Assembly: GCA_046330225.1 (NCBI GenBank)
Contig: JAXLTD010000004.1
Coordinates: 248,001 to 312,000 of the forward strand
Source of the DNA: CANJIV01 sp046330225
Lineage (GTDB): Bacteria; Actinomycetota; Thermoleophilia; Solirubrobacterales; Solirubrobacteraceae
Length of the DNA: 64,000 nucleotides
Direction: 5' to 3'
The number at the start of each line of letters is the position of its first letter. The first letter of the stretch is position 1. A program made the translations under genes and the position numbers. Of this stretch, positions 38,116 through 45,861 are shown piece by piece. The notes below the pieces were generated by a model that did no database searches, was not told the DNA's origin, and saw only the letters and a program-made list of their open reading frames with translations.

Positions 38116-39468
38116 ATGCTCCGTTCGCTCCTTGCAGCCCGGCGGCTCGCCGTGGCTGTTCTGGTCTCGATGGCCGCGCTCGGCGCGAGCGCCCAGCCGG
38201 TGCTGGGCAGTGCCGGAGCGATCGATCGTGCCTTCGGAAGGGGCGGCATGGCGGCGACGGGCCTCGCGCAGGCACGTGGCTTCATCGCCCTCGGGGAGGG
38301 GTCGAGTGTCGTCGTGGGCAGTTCGGTCGCGGTGCGCCTGACGCCCGGCGGCGCCAAGGACGCAACTTTCGGGTCAGGCGGCAGGGCCGTGCTGCCGGGC
38401 GCGACGCGAGCCGTTGTCGCGGCAGCGCAGTCCGGACGCCGGGTCGTGCTGGCCGGGTTCGGCGGGCGCGAAGACGCGTTACCGTCGCTTGGTCCGGTCA
38501 GCCGCTTCGCCGCCGGCAGGCTGCTCGAGAACGGGCGCCCCGATCCGACCTTCGGACGCGGCGGCGGCGTCGTGTTGCCTTGGCTCTCCTCCGGAGGGTT
38601 CACGGCCCGAGACGCGTACGCGACTGCCGTAGCAGTGCAGCCCGACGGCAAGGTCCTGGTCGCCGGGCCAGCCTACGCACGCTACCCTGGCCTCGATCTC
38701 AAGACGCCGGTGCCGGAGTCACGCTTCGCGGTGGCCCGGCTCGATCGGGCGGGGAAGCTGGATCGATCGTTCGGGCGCCACGGCGTCGCGCTGATCCCCG
38801 TCCGTGGATCGCGAGTCGCCGTGGCAACCTCGGTGGCGGTCCTTCGTGGAGGGCGCATCGCCGTCGCCGGCAACGGGAGCATCGGCGAGCGCTCCAACCA
38901 TGCCGCGACCGGGCTCGTCGCGCGGCTGACGCCCTCGGGGCACCTTGACCGCGGGTTCGGCGCCGGAGGACTCGCACGACTTGCGCCAGCTGGCTTCGAG
39001 CGAGTCAACCTGAGCGCCGTGGTGGCGCTGCCGGGCGGGCGACTCGTGGTGGGCGGATGGGCGGCCGCCGCCGATGGCAACGACAGCTTCCTCGTCGCCA
39101 GGCTGCTCGCATCGGGCGGGACGGACGATTCGTTCGGTGCTGGCGGCGCGACCGTCACGCCGGAGCCCGCAGGCGGCTGGGGCCTCATCCACGGCCTTGC
39201 CGTGGACGCCGTCGGGCGCGTCGTGGCCGCGGGCGTTGCGTTCTACACCGGCCTTCCGCCGGTTCCGGCGCGAGGCGTGCTGCTGCGCTACCGGCCCGAC
39301 GGAACGCTGGATCCCGCCTTCGGGACCGCGGGAATCGCGGGCCTCGGCGAGTTCCTTCGCTCTGCGGCCGCCGTCGCGATCCAGCGACCGTCCGGCGCCC
39401 TGCTCGTCCTGGGCGACACCCCGACCAACTCGGCGGTCAGCGGAGTCGTCCGAGTCGCTGCCGGCTGA
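38116..39468 (+). CDS. Secreted delta-60 repeat protein
   Basis: A 450-aa exported protein. The signal peptide ends near ASAQPVLGSA. The rest is built of delta-60 (DUF5122-like) repeats of roughly 55-65 residues, each with the core L-D-x-x-F-G-x-G-G (for example AIDRAFGRGG, KDATFGSGG, PDPTFGRGG, LDRSFGRHG, LDRGFGAGG, TDDSFGAGG, LDPAFGTAG) and a V-A-V-x-P-D-G-K-V-L-V-A-G strand. A beta-propeller at the cell surface is likely; the ligand is unknown. The ATG at 38116 begins a proper signal peptide; an upstream TTG would add 16 residues. Codon bias is slightly less GC-rich at third positions than in the neighbours. Confidence 0.88.
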   Translation: MLRSLLAARRLAVAVLVSMAALGASAQPVLGSAGAIDRAFGRGGMAATGLAQARGFIALGEGSSVVVGSSVAVRLTPGGAKDATFGSGGRAVLPGATRAVVAAAQSGRRVVLAGFGGREDALPSLGPVSRFAAGRLLENGRPDPTFGRGGGVVLPWLSSGGFTARDAYATAVAVQPDGKVLVAGPAYARYPGLDLKTPVPESRFAVARLDRAGKLDRSFGRHGVALIPVRGSRVAVATSVAVLRGGRIAVAGNGSIGERSNHAATGLVARLTPSGHLDRGFGAGGLARLAPAGFERVNLSAVVALPGGRLVVGGWAAAADGNDSFLVARLLASGGTDDSFGAGGATVTPEPAGGWGLIHGLAVDAVGRVVAAGVAFYTGLPPVPARGVLLRYRPDGTLDPAFGTAGIAGLGEFLRSAAAVAIQRPSGALLVLGDTPTNSAVSGVVRVAAG

Positions 39469-39551
39469 CGGCCCACGTAGCCGGCCGCCGCGACGCAGCG
39501 CGGGGCGTCCGGTGCGGCGCCGCCGCTCGGCCCGCCCGGATCGGCGTTCTC

Positions 39552-39564
39552 TAGACTCCGCCGC
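39552..39564 (+). promoter_or_regulatory. Likely -10 of leaderless epimerase transcript
   Basis: TAGACT at 39552-39557, then 7 bases, then ATG 39565. No Shine-Dalgarno. Confidence 0.5.
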
Positions 39565-39978
39565 ATGTTCGGCGCCATCGATCACGTCGGCATCGCCGTC
39601 GAGGATCTGGACGCGGCGATCGCCACCTACGCCCGCGACTTCGAGCTCGAGCTCGTGCACCGCGAGACCGTGGACGAGCAGGGCGTCGAGGCGGTGCTGC
39701 TCGACATCGGGGAGTCCCACCTCGAGCTGCTCGCGCCGCTGGGGCCCGACACGCCGGTCGGCAAGTTCCTGGCCCGCAAGGGCCCCGGCCTGCACCACGT
39801 CGCCTACCGCACCGGCGACATCGAGGGGGAGCTCGAGCGCCTGAAGGCGGCCGGGCTGCGCCTGATCGACGAGGCTCCGCGCACCGGCATCCGGGCATCG
39901 CGCGTGGCCTTCCTGCACCCTGCCGCGACCGGCGGCGTGCTGACCGAAATCGTCCAGCCCGGCGAGGAGGGCCACTGA
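39565..39978 (+). CDS. mce: Methylmalonyl-CoA epimerase
   Basis: A 137-aa vicinal-oxygen-chelate protein that interconverts (R)- and (S)-methylmalonyl-CoA in propionate metabolism. Conserved positions: IDHVGIAVEDLDAAIATY (metal His), a metal-binding ESHLELLAPLGPDTPVGKFL, GPGLHHVAYRTGDIEG, and the final GVLTEIVQP Glu. Length and motif order fit the family well. Methylmalonyl-CoA mutase genes are not in the window. A 71-aa gene follows one base later. Confidence 0.93.
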   Translation: MFGAIDHVGIAVEDLDAAIATYARDFELELVHRETVDEQGVEAVLLDIGESHLELLAPLGPDTPVGKFLARKGPGLHHVAYRTGDIEGELERLKAAGLRLIDEAPRTGIRASRVAFLHPAATGGVLTEIVQPGEEGH

Positions 39979-39979
39979 C

Positions 39980-40195
39980 ATGTCCGGCGGACTGCGACGC
40001 ACGACCATCGGGTTCAAGGGCGGGCAGGTGCTTGCCGTCAAGCTCAGCGAGGACGACCTCAAGGCGCTGCGCAAGGCGCTCGGCGGCGACGGCTGGCACG
40101 AGGTCAAGACCGACGAGTCGACCGTGGCGATCGACCTCGGGCAGGTCGTCTACCTCAACGTCGAGTCCGACGAGCAGCGCATCGGGTTCTCGTAG
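39980..40195 (+). CDS. Conserved small protein of unknown function
   Basis: A 71-aa soluble, charged protein (TIGFKGGQVLAVKLSEDDLK, DGWHEVKTDESTVAIDLGQV, VYLNVESDEQRIGFS). The alternating hydrophobic pattern suggests a small beta-rich fold with one helix (SEDDLKALRKAL). It lies between mce and ychF with a one-base gap upstream and 24 bases downstream, so it is part of a transcript with both. I do not recognise a family or function. Confidence 0.75.
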   Translation: MSGGLRRTTIGFKGGQVLAVKLSEDDLKALRKALGGDGWHEVKTDESTVAIDLGQVVYLNVESDEQRIGFS

Positions 40196-40219
40196 CCCGG
40201 CCCTGGGACCTGCCCTGAC

Positions 40220-41305
40220 ATGGCCATGAAGGTCGGCATCGTCGGCCTGCCCAACGCGGGCAAGTCCTCCCTCTTCAACGCGCTGACCCGGGCCGGGGCC
40301 CAGGCGGCGAACTACCCGTTCACGACGATCGAGCCCAATGTGGCCGTCGTGCCGGTGCTCGACGGGCGGCTGGACCAGGTCGCGGCGACGGTGGGCGCCA
40401 GCGAGGTCGTGCCCGACACGATCGACTTCCACGACATTGCCGGGCTGGTGAAGGGCGCCCACCAGGGGGAGGGCCTCGGCAACCAGTTCCTGGCCAACAT
40501 CCGCGAGACCGACGCGATCCTGCACGTGGTGCGCTGCCACGCCGACGATGGGGTGATCCACCCCGACGGCCGCGTCGATCCGGTGGCGGACGCCGAGATC
40601 ATCGAGGCCGAGCTGATCTTCGCCGACCTCGAGCAGGCCGAGCGCCGCCTGGACCGCGTCGTGCGCACCGCGCGGGGCGGCGACAAGGCCGCGATCGCCG
40701 AGGAGGCGTGGCTGCGGGAGCTCATCGAGGCGCTGCAGGCCGGCCGCCCCGCCCGTGACGTCCCGGCGCCCGCGGCGGCGCCCGACGCCGTGCGCCTGCT
40801 CCAGCCGATCACGGCCAAGCCGGTCCTGATCGTCGCGAACGTGGACGAGGGCGACGACGCGGTCCCGGCGGCCCTCGCCGCCCACGCCGAGGCGGCCGGT
40901 GCGGGCATCGTGGCGGTCTCGGCCCGGATCGAAGCCGAGCTCTCGGACCTCGACGAGGACGACGCCCAGGCGATGCGCGCCGACCTCGGCCTCAGCGAGT
41001 CGGGGCTGCGGAGGGTGGTGGACGGCGCCTTCTCACTCCTTGGGCTCATCGCGTTCTTCACGGCGGGCGAGGACAAGCCGGCGCAGTCGTGGCACATCCC
41101 GGCGGGCGCGACGGCCTGGGACGCAGCCGGGCAGATCCACTCCGACATCCAGAAGGGCTTCGTGCGGGCCGAGGTCGTCGGCTGGGCGGAGCTCGTCGAC
41201 GCCGGCGGCTACGCCGGGGCCCGCGACCGGGGCACCCTGCGTGTCGAGGGCCGCGACTACGTGATGGCCGACGGCGACGTGCTGACCGTGAAGTTCACGC
41301 CGTAG
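40220..41305 (+). CDS. ychF: Obg-family ATPase YchF
   Basis: A 361-aa ribosome-associated P-loop ATPase (OLA1/YchF). It shows the G1 loop VGLPNAGKSSLFNALT, YPFTTIEPN, FHDIAGLVKGAHQGEGLGNQFLANIRETD (DxAG), the modified G4 region ANVDEG, and a C-terminal TGS domain (AQSWHIPAGATAWDAAGQIHSDIQKGFVRAEVV). Normal length. The start may be 40220 or the second Met at 40226. Confidence 0.96.
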   Translation: MAMKVGIVGLPNAGKSSLFNALTRAGAQAANYPFTTIEPNVAVVPVLDGRLDQVAATVGASEVVPDTIDFHDIAGLVKGAHQGEGLGNQFLANIRETDAILHVVRCHADDGVIHPDGRVDPVADAEIIEAELIFADLEQAERRLDRVVRTARGGDKAAIAEEAWLRELIEALQAGRPARDVPAPAAAPDAVRLLQPITAKPVLIVANVDEGDDAVPAALAAHAEAAGAGIVAVSARIEAELSDLDEDDAQAMRADLGLSESGLRRVVDGAFSLLGLIAFFTAGEDKPAQSWHIPAGATAWDAAGQIHSDIQKGFVRAEVVGWAELVDAGGYAGARDRGTLRVEGRDYVMADGDVLTVKFTP

Positions 41306-41317
41306 GGCTCGGCCCGC

Positions 41318-42181
41318 TCACCCATCGGGGTCGAGCCGCGCGGCGAGCCGGTTCATGCCGCGGGCCCGCGCCGCCGCGGCGGCGCCGGCGCGGTCCAGCG
41401 CCTGGTCGGGTGGCCGTTCCACGTGCACGGGCCGCAGCGTCGCGATCTCCTTGAAGGCCCGCAGCTCGTCGGCCTGCTCGCGCAGCGAGCCCCGCACGCG
41501 CGGCGGCTCGGTGAGCGCGTTGGCGATCGCGCCCTCGAGCGAGCCGTGGCGGCGCAGGAGGTCCGCGGCGGTCTTCTCGCCGATGCCCTTCCCGCCGGGC
41601 AGCCCGTCGGAGGGGTCGCCGCGCAGGGCGATGAAGTCGGGCACGAGCTCCGGGCCGACGCCGTAGCGCTGGCGGACCTCGTCGGCGTCGATCACCGCCG
41701 GGCCGCCCTTGCTCTGGGCCGCGTACAGGACCGTCACCCGGTCTCCCACGCACTGGAACATGTCGCGGTCGCCGGTCATCAGGAGCGTCTCCCCGCCGGC
41801 TGCGGTCTCGGCGGCGGCGAGCGCTCCGAGGACGTCGTCGGCCTCGAGCCCGGGCTCGGAGAGCGACGGCCAGCCGAAGGCGGCGAAGAACTCCGGTGCG
41901 TCGTCGAACTGGCGGGCGAGCGGATCGGGCATCGGCTCGCGGTGGGCGTGGTAGGCGGGGTAGAGCGCCACGCGGTAGTCGGCGGCCTCCTCGCCGAAGC
42001 ACAGCACGACCGCCCGCGGCGCCCGCTCCTCGACGACTTGGAGGAGCGCGTTCGCCGTGCCGAGCAGCGCGTTGACGGGGCGGCCCTCGCCGTCGGTGAT
42101 CGACTCGGGCAGCGAGAACGCGGCCCGGAAGAGGAGGTAGGGCGTGTCGACGGCGAGCAGCGGTCCGGCCATGGCGCTCAT
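41318..42181 (-). CDS. 5'-3' exonuclease (PolI N-terminal-like FEN domain)
   Basis: A 287-aa stand-alone flap-endonuclease/5'-nuclease. Motifs: LLAVDTPYLLFRAAF, YPAYHAHREPMPDPL, GLEADDVLGALA (acidic metal site), LLMTGDRDMFQCV, and the helix-hairpin-helix region FIALRGDPSDGLPGGKGIGEKTAADLL. It probably removes RNA primers or flaps. The ATG at 42181 overlaps the stop of the aminotransferase gene by 4 bases. Last gene of a minus-strand run with pabAB. Confidence 0.92.
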   Translation of the reverse strand: MSAMAGPLLAVDTPYLLFRAAFSLPESITDGEGRPVNALLGTANALLQVVEERAPRAVVLCFGEEAADYRVALYPAYHAHREPMPDPLARQFDDAPEFFAAFGWPSLSEPGLEADDVLGALAAAETAAGGETLLMTGDRDMFQCVGDRVTVLYAAQSKGGPAVIDADEVRQRYGVGPELVPDFIALRGDPSDGLPGGKGIGEKTAADLLRRHGSLEGAIANALTEPPRVRGSLREQADELRAFKEIATLRPVHVERPPDQALDRAGAAAAARARGMNRLAARLDPDG

Positions 42182-42957
42182 CCTCCCCGGCCGGTCCAGG
42201 GCTGCGCCAGGGCGGCGAGCCGCGCCTGCCACTCGGCGGCCCGCGGCGCCGGCCCGGCGGCGGGCCCGTCCGCCCACGCCGTCACGGCGCGGATGCCGTG
42301 CAGCGCGCTCGTGAGCCACACCTCCCGGGCGGCGAGGTCGGCGAGCGCCGGGCGGCTCCGCGCGACCGGCACGCCCGCGTCGGCGGCGAGGCCGATCAGC
42401 AGCGCCCGGGTGACGCCGGGCAGGATCGGCGCCGCATCGTCGATGGCGCCCAGCGTCCCGTCCTCCCACCACAGCAGGCTCGAGTACGCCCCCTCGAGCG
42501 GGCGCCCGTCCGCATCGAGGATCACCGCCTCGCCGGCGCCGTGGGCGGCGGCGCGGTCGCGCAGCGCGCCGAGGCGCTCGAGGTCGGGCCCCTTGCGGCG
42601 GGGGTCGGTCCGGGGGTCGGGCGCGTCGGCAGGCCAGGCGACGACGGTCTCCTCCGCCGGCGGGGCGGGACGGACCGCGAGCGTCAGCACGCGGTCGCGC
42701 CAGTCGATCCGCGGGAACCAGCGCCCGGCCGCCGGGACGCAGCCGGGGGCCGCGGCAAGGGCCGCCCCGGCGACGGCCGGCTCCAGGCCGCCCGCCTGCG
42801 CTGCGGCCGTGAAGCGCTGCTCGTGGAGGGCCCAGCCGCGCACCCGGCCGGCGTCCACGAGCCAGGAGTCCGCAGCGGCGACCGGCCCGTCCGGCGGATC
42901 GTCGTCTGGCACCCAACCGTCGGCAGCCCAGCGCCAGCGCGCCGCGTCGTCGCTCAC
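42178..42957 (-). CDS. Class IV aminotransferase / aminodeoxychorismate lyase-like
   Basis: A 259-aa fold-type IV PLP protein expected to convert 4-amino-4-deoxychorismate to p-aminobenzoate, given its coupling to a PabAB fusion. Landmarks are the Lys in RRKGPDLERLGALRD at the PLP-lysine region, EAVILDADGRPLEGAYSSLLWWEDGTL (cofactor Glu) and LPGVTRALLI. Sequence divergence at the N-terminus (RWRWAADGWVPDDDPPDGP) is notable. The GTG at 42957 overlaps the pabAB stop. Confidence 0.82.
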   Translation of the reverse strand: MSDDAARWRWAADGWVPDDDPPDGPVAAADSWLVDAGRVRGWALHEQRFTAAAQAGGLEPAVAGAALAAAPGCVPAAGRWFPRIDWRDRVLTLAVRPAPPAEETVVAWPADAPDPRTDPRRKGPDLERLGALRDRAAAHGAGEAVILDADGRPLEGAYSSLLWWEDGTLGAIDDAAPILPGVTRALLIGLAADAGVPVARSRPALADLAAREVWLTSALHGIRAVTAWADGPAAGPAPRAAEWQARLAALAQPWTGRGG

Positions 42958-45026
42958 GGCGCGGCCGCCGGGGCGGCGAGCGTGCCGCCGACCGCGGCCA
43001 GGAGCGGCGCGGCCTTCAGGAGCATCTCCTCGAACTCGGCCTCCGGGTCCGACGCGGCCACGATCGCTCCGCCCGAGCCGATCGTCAGCCCGTCCGGGCC
43101 GGCGACGAGCGTGCGGATCACCACGCTGAGGTCGGCGGCGCCGTTCACGGAGAGGTAGCCGAGCGCGCCGGAGTACACGCCGCGGGCGCGGCCCTCGAGG
43201 CGGTCGAGGATCTCGAGCGTTCGCAGCTTCGGCGCGCCGGTCATCGAGCCGGGCGGGAACGCCGCGCGGACGGCGTCCAGGGCCGTCCGGCCGGGCGCGA
43301 GCTGCCCGCGGACCGCCGAGACGAGCTGGTGCACGGTCGCGTAGCTCTCGACGACCATGAGCGCCGGCACCCGGACCGTCCCGAGCGCGCAGACGCGGCC
43401 GAGGTCGTTGCGGACCAGGTCGGTGATCATCAGGTTCTCGGCCCGCGACTTCTCGTCGGCCTGCAGCGCCGCCGCCGCCTCGCCGTCCTGCGCGGGCGTC
43501 GCGCCGCGCGCCGCGGTCCCCTTGATCGGCTTGGACTCGACGACGCCGTCGCGGTCGACCCGCAGGAACCGCTCCGGGGAGGAGCTGAGCACCGAGAGCG
43601 GCCCGAGGCGCAGGAGCGCCCCATGGGGCGCCGGGTTGGCCGCCCGCAGCGCGGCGTAGGCGGCGATGGGGTCCGCGCTGCCCTCGGCCCGCAGCTCGGT
43701 GGTCAGGCAGACCTCGTAGGTCTCGCCCTCGTGAATGGCGGCCTGGGCGGCCGCGATCCGCTCCAGGTAGGCCTCGCGGTCCTCGCGGAGCCGGAACGGG
43801 AGCGCGCCGGGGGCGGCGGCTGGTGCCAGCGGTGCCGGCGGGACGTCGCGCAGCGCCGCGGCCGTGGCGTCCAGCCACGCCTCGGCGGCTGCCGCCCCGT
43901 CCGCGTCGGCGAGCGCCAGCAGGTGCACGCGGCGCTCCTCGTGGTCGAAGGCGATCACGCGGTCGCAGAAGAGCAGGGCCGCGTCGGGCTGCGGCGCGGC
44001 CGGGCCGGCGCTGGCGCCGCACGCCGCCTTCAGGCCATAGCCGAGGTAGCCGGCGTAGCCGCCGACGAAGTCGAACGGGACCTTCGGGCCCGCCGCCGCA
44101 TGCGCGGTGAGCCGCGCAGCCAGGGCGTCGAGCAGATCGCCCGGCGCCGTGACGGCTTCCCCGCCGGCAGGCGTCACCGTGACCGTCCCGGCCCCGGCAT
44201 CGCAGCGGATCTCGTGGCCGAGCGGGCCGTCCGCGGTGCCGAGGTAGGAGAACCGGGCCAGCCCCCGCTCGGCCCGGGCGCTGTCGAGCCACACGAACGC
44301 GTCCGCGTCCCGGTGCCGGGCGGCGACGACCGCCTCCGGGTCGCGCCAAGCGCCGAGGCGGCGGTGCAAGACGGTGGTGCCGGACGCGGCGGGCGGCCCG
44401 GCGGGCGCCGGCCGGGCGAGCGCGGGCGCGCGCCGCGGCGCCGCTGGGACCGGCCCGCGGGCCAGGTCGCGGAAGTTGGCCATCAGCGCGAGGCCGTCCT
44501 CGGTGCAGACCGACTCGGGGTGGAACTGCACGCCCCAGCGCGGCGCCGCCGGGTCCGCGAGCGCCATGACGACGCCGTCGGGACTGCGCGCGGTGACGCG
44601 GAGCGCGGCGGGCACGGCGGCGACGACGAGCGAGTGGTAGCGCACCGCCATGAACGGGTCCGGGAGGCCCCGGAACAGGCCGGTGCCGTCGTGGCGGATC
44701 GGGCTCAGGCGCCCGTGCATGACCTCCGGCGCGTAGCCGATCGTGCCGCCCTCGACGAAGGCAAGGGCCTGCAGCCCCAGGCACACGCCGAGCACCGGGA
44801 TCTCGCGCTGGGCGAGGGCGTCGAGCGAGACGCCCACGTCGCGCGGGTGCTCCGGCCGGCCCGGCCCGGGCGAGACGACGATCGCGTCGTAGCCGGCGCC
44901 GGCGAGTTCGGCCCAGGCGGCCTCGTCGTTGCGCACGACCACGGGCTCCTCCCCGGTCACCTCGCCGACGAGGTGAAACAGGTTGAACGTGTAGGAATCG
45001 TAGTTGTCGATCAGCAGCGTCCGCAC
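42954..45026 (-). CDS. Aminodeoxychorismate synthase, PabA-PabB fusion
   Basis: A 690-aa fusion. Residues 1-200 are a class I glutamine amidotransferase: NYDSYTFNL, SPGPGRPEH, catalytic Cys in GVCLGLQALAF and GVQFHPES. After a Pro/Ala-rich linker (about 195-220) comes the chorismate-binding domain with GGYAGYLGYGLK, ENLMITDLVRNDLGRVC, FPPGSMTGAPKLRTLEI and YSGALGYLS. PIKGTAARG carries the lysine diagnostic of PabB; anthranilate synthase has PIAGT. It makes the PABA precursor for folate or a secondary metabolite. The GTG at 45026 is selected because the nearby ATG is out of frame. Confidence 0.95.
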   Translation of the reverse strand: MRTLLIDNYDSYTFNLFHLVGEVTGEEPVVVRNDEAAWAELAGAGYDAIVVSPGPGRPEHPRDVGVSLDALAQREIPVLGVCLGLQALAFVEGGTIGYAPEVMHGRLSPIRHDGTGLFRGLPDPFMAVRYHSLVVAAVPAALRVTARSPDGVVMALADPAAPRWGVQFHPESVCTEDGLALMANFRDLARGPVPAAPRRAPALARPAPAGPPAASGTTVLHRRLGAWRDPEAVVAARHRDADAFVWLDSARAERGLARFSYLGTADGPLGHEIRCDAGAGTVTVTPAGGEAVTAPGDLLDALAARLTAHAAAGPKVPFDFVGGYAGYLGYGLKAACGASAGPAAPQPDAALLFCDRVIAFDHEERRVHLLALADADGAAAAEAWLDATAAALRDVPPAPLAPAAAPGALPFRLREDREAYLERIAAAQAAIHEGETYEVCLTTELRAEGSADPIAAYAALRAANPAPHGALLRLGPLSVLSSSPERFLRVDRDGVVESKPIKGTAARGATPAQDGEAAAALQADEKSRAENLMITDLVRNDLGRVCALGTVRVPALMVVESYATVHQLVSAVRGQLAPGRTALDAVRAAFPPGSMTGAPKLRTLEILDRLEGRARGVYSGALGYLSVNGAADLSVVIRTLVAGPDGLTIGSGGAIVAASDPEAEFEEMLLKAAPLLAAVGGTLAAPAAAP

Positions 45027-45059
45027 CGCGCATCCCCTCGCGCGCCCCGACTGTAGTCG

Positions 45060-45300
45060 AGGCGCCGCGCCGCGCCGCGCCCGGCGCGGCGGGCCCCGGC
45101 GCGGCGCCGGCGGAGGGTCCCCCTGCGAACCTGCGCGCGTCAGCCACCGAATCGGTGGTCCGTGTGCGCGAGATGGGCTGCGCGCCTCTTCGCACGCGCG
45201 CCGCGCGGCCCCAGCCGGTGACTCGGCCTCCCGCTCGCTCTGCGCGTCCGCGGCCACCCGCGCCCGTCCGGCCGCTCCGCTCCCGGCCCCGCGCCGGCCG
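45060..45300. other. Gene-free stretch between pabAB and the MaoC gene
   Basis: The divergent gap of 316 bases has no plausible gene. It starts with a GGCGCCGCGCCGCGCC-like low-complexity run and contains the second copy of the 19-nt palindrome and the MaoC promoter. Confidence 0.6.
45141..45159. repeat. Palindromic 19-nt element, copy 2
   Basis: CAGCCACCGAATCGGTGGT, identical to 34121-34139, with inverted repeat CCACCGA-A-TCGGTGG. Confidence 0.75.
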
Positions 45301-45332
45301 TAGACTCACCGCCGCACCCTTCCCTCAGGAGA
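45301..45332 (+). promoter_or_regulatory. -10 box and Shine-Dalgarno of the MaoC gene
   Basis: TAGACT at 45301-45306 and AGGAG at about 45327-45331, 11 bases before ATG 45343. This gene uses a leadered start, unlike several neighbours with leaderless ones. Confidence 0.5.
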
Positions 45333-45342
45333 TCACGAGACG

Positions 45343-45798
45343 ATGCTCACGCTCACCGGCATTGACCAGGTCAAGGGCCACGTCGGCCAGGAGATCGGGG
45401 TCAGCGGCTGGCATCTGGTCACCCAGGAGACGATCGACGCCTTCGCCGACGTGACCGGCGACCACCAGTTCATCCACGTCGATCCCGAGCGCGCGAAGGA
45501 GACGCCGTTCGGCGGCACGATCGCCCACGGGTACTACACGCTCTCGCTCGCGCCGAAGCTCTCCGACGAGATCATGTCCTTCGAGGGCTTCGCCTTCGGC
45601 GTCAACTACGGGCTGAACCGCGTGCGCTTCCCCGCGCCCCTGCCGGTGGGCCAGAAGGTCCGGATGCGGGCGACGCTGGCCAGCGTCGACGAGATCCCCG
45701 GCGGCGTTCAGGCCACGCTGAACCTCACCTTCGAGGTGGAGGGCGGCGAGAAGCCGGTCTGCGTCGCCGAATCCCTCGTCCGCCTGTACGGCGGCTGA
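45343..45798 (+). CDS. MaoC-family (R)-specific enoyl-CoA hydratase
   Basis: A 151-aa single hot-dog-fold hydratase. The catalytic Asp-His motif is in FADVTGDHQFIHVDPERAKETPFGGTIAHGYYTLSLAP, the hydratase-2 signature. A role in fatty-acid or polyester precursor metabolism is likely. The good ribosome site confirms the start. Confidence 0.93.
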   Translation: MLTLTGIDQVKGHVGQEIGVSGWHLVTQETIDAFADVTGDHQFIHVDPERAKETPFGGTIAHGYYTLSLAPKLSDEIMSFEGFAFGVNYGLNRVRFPAPLPVGQKVRMRATLASVDEIPGGVQATLNLTFEVEGGEKPVCVAESLVRLYGG

Positions 45799-45861
45799 CC
45801 ATTCGTTGAGAGCGGGCATGCAGGCGGCGCAATTCCGGCCGCCGACCGCGACCATGGGCGC

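Noticed and set aside
42954..45026. Anthranilate synthase TrpE-TrpG fusion
   Set aside because: The PIKGT lysine and adjacent class IV lyase-like gene point to aminodeoxychorismate synthase instead.
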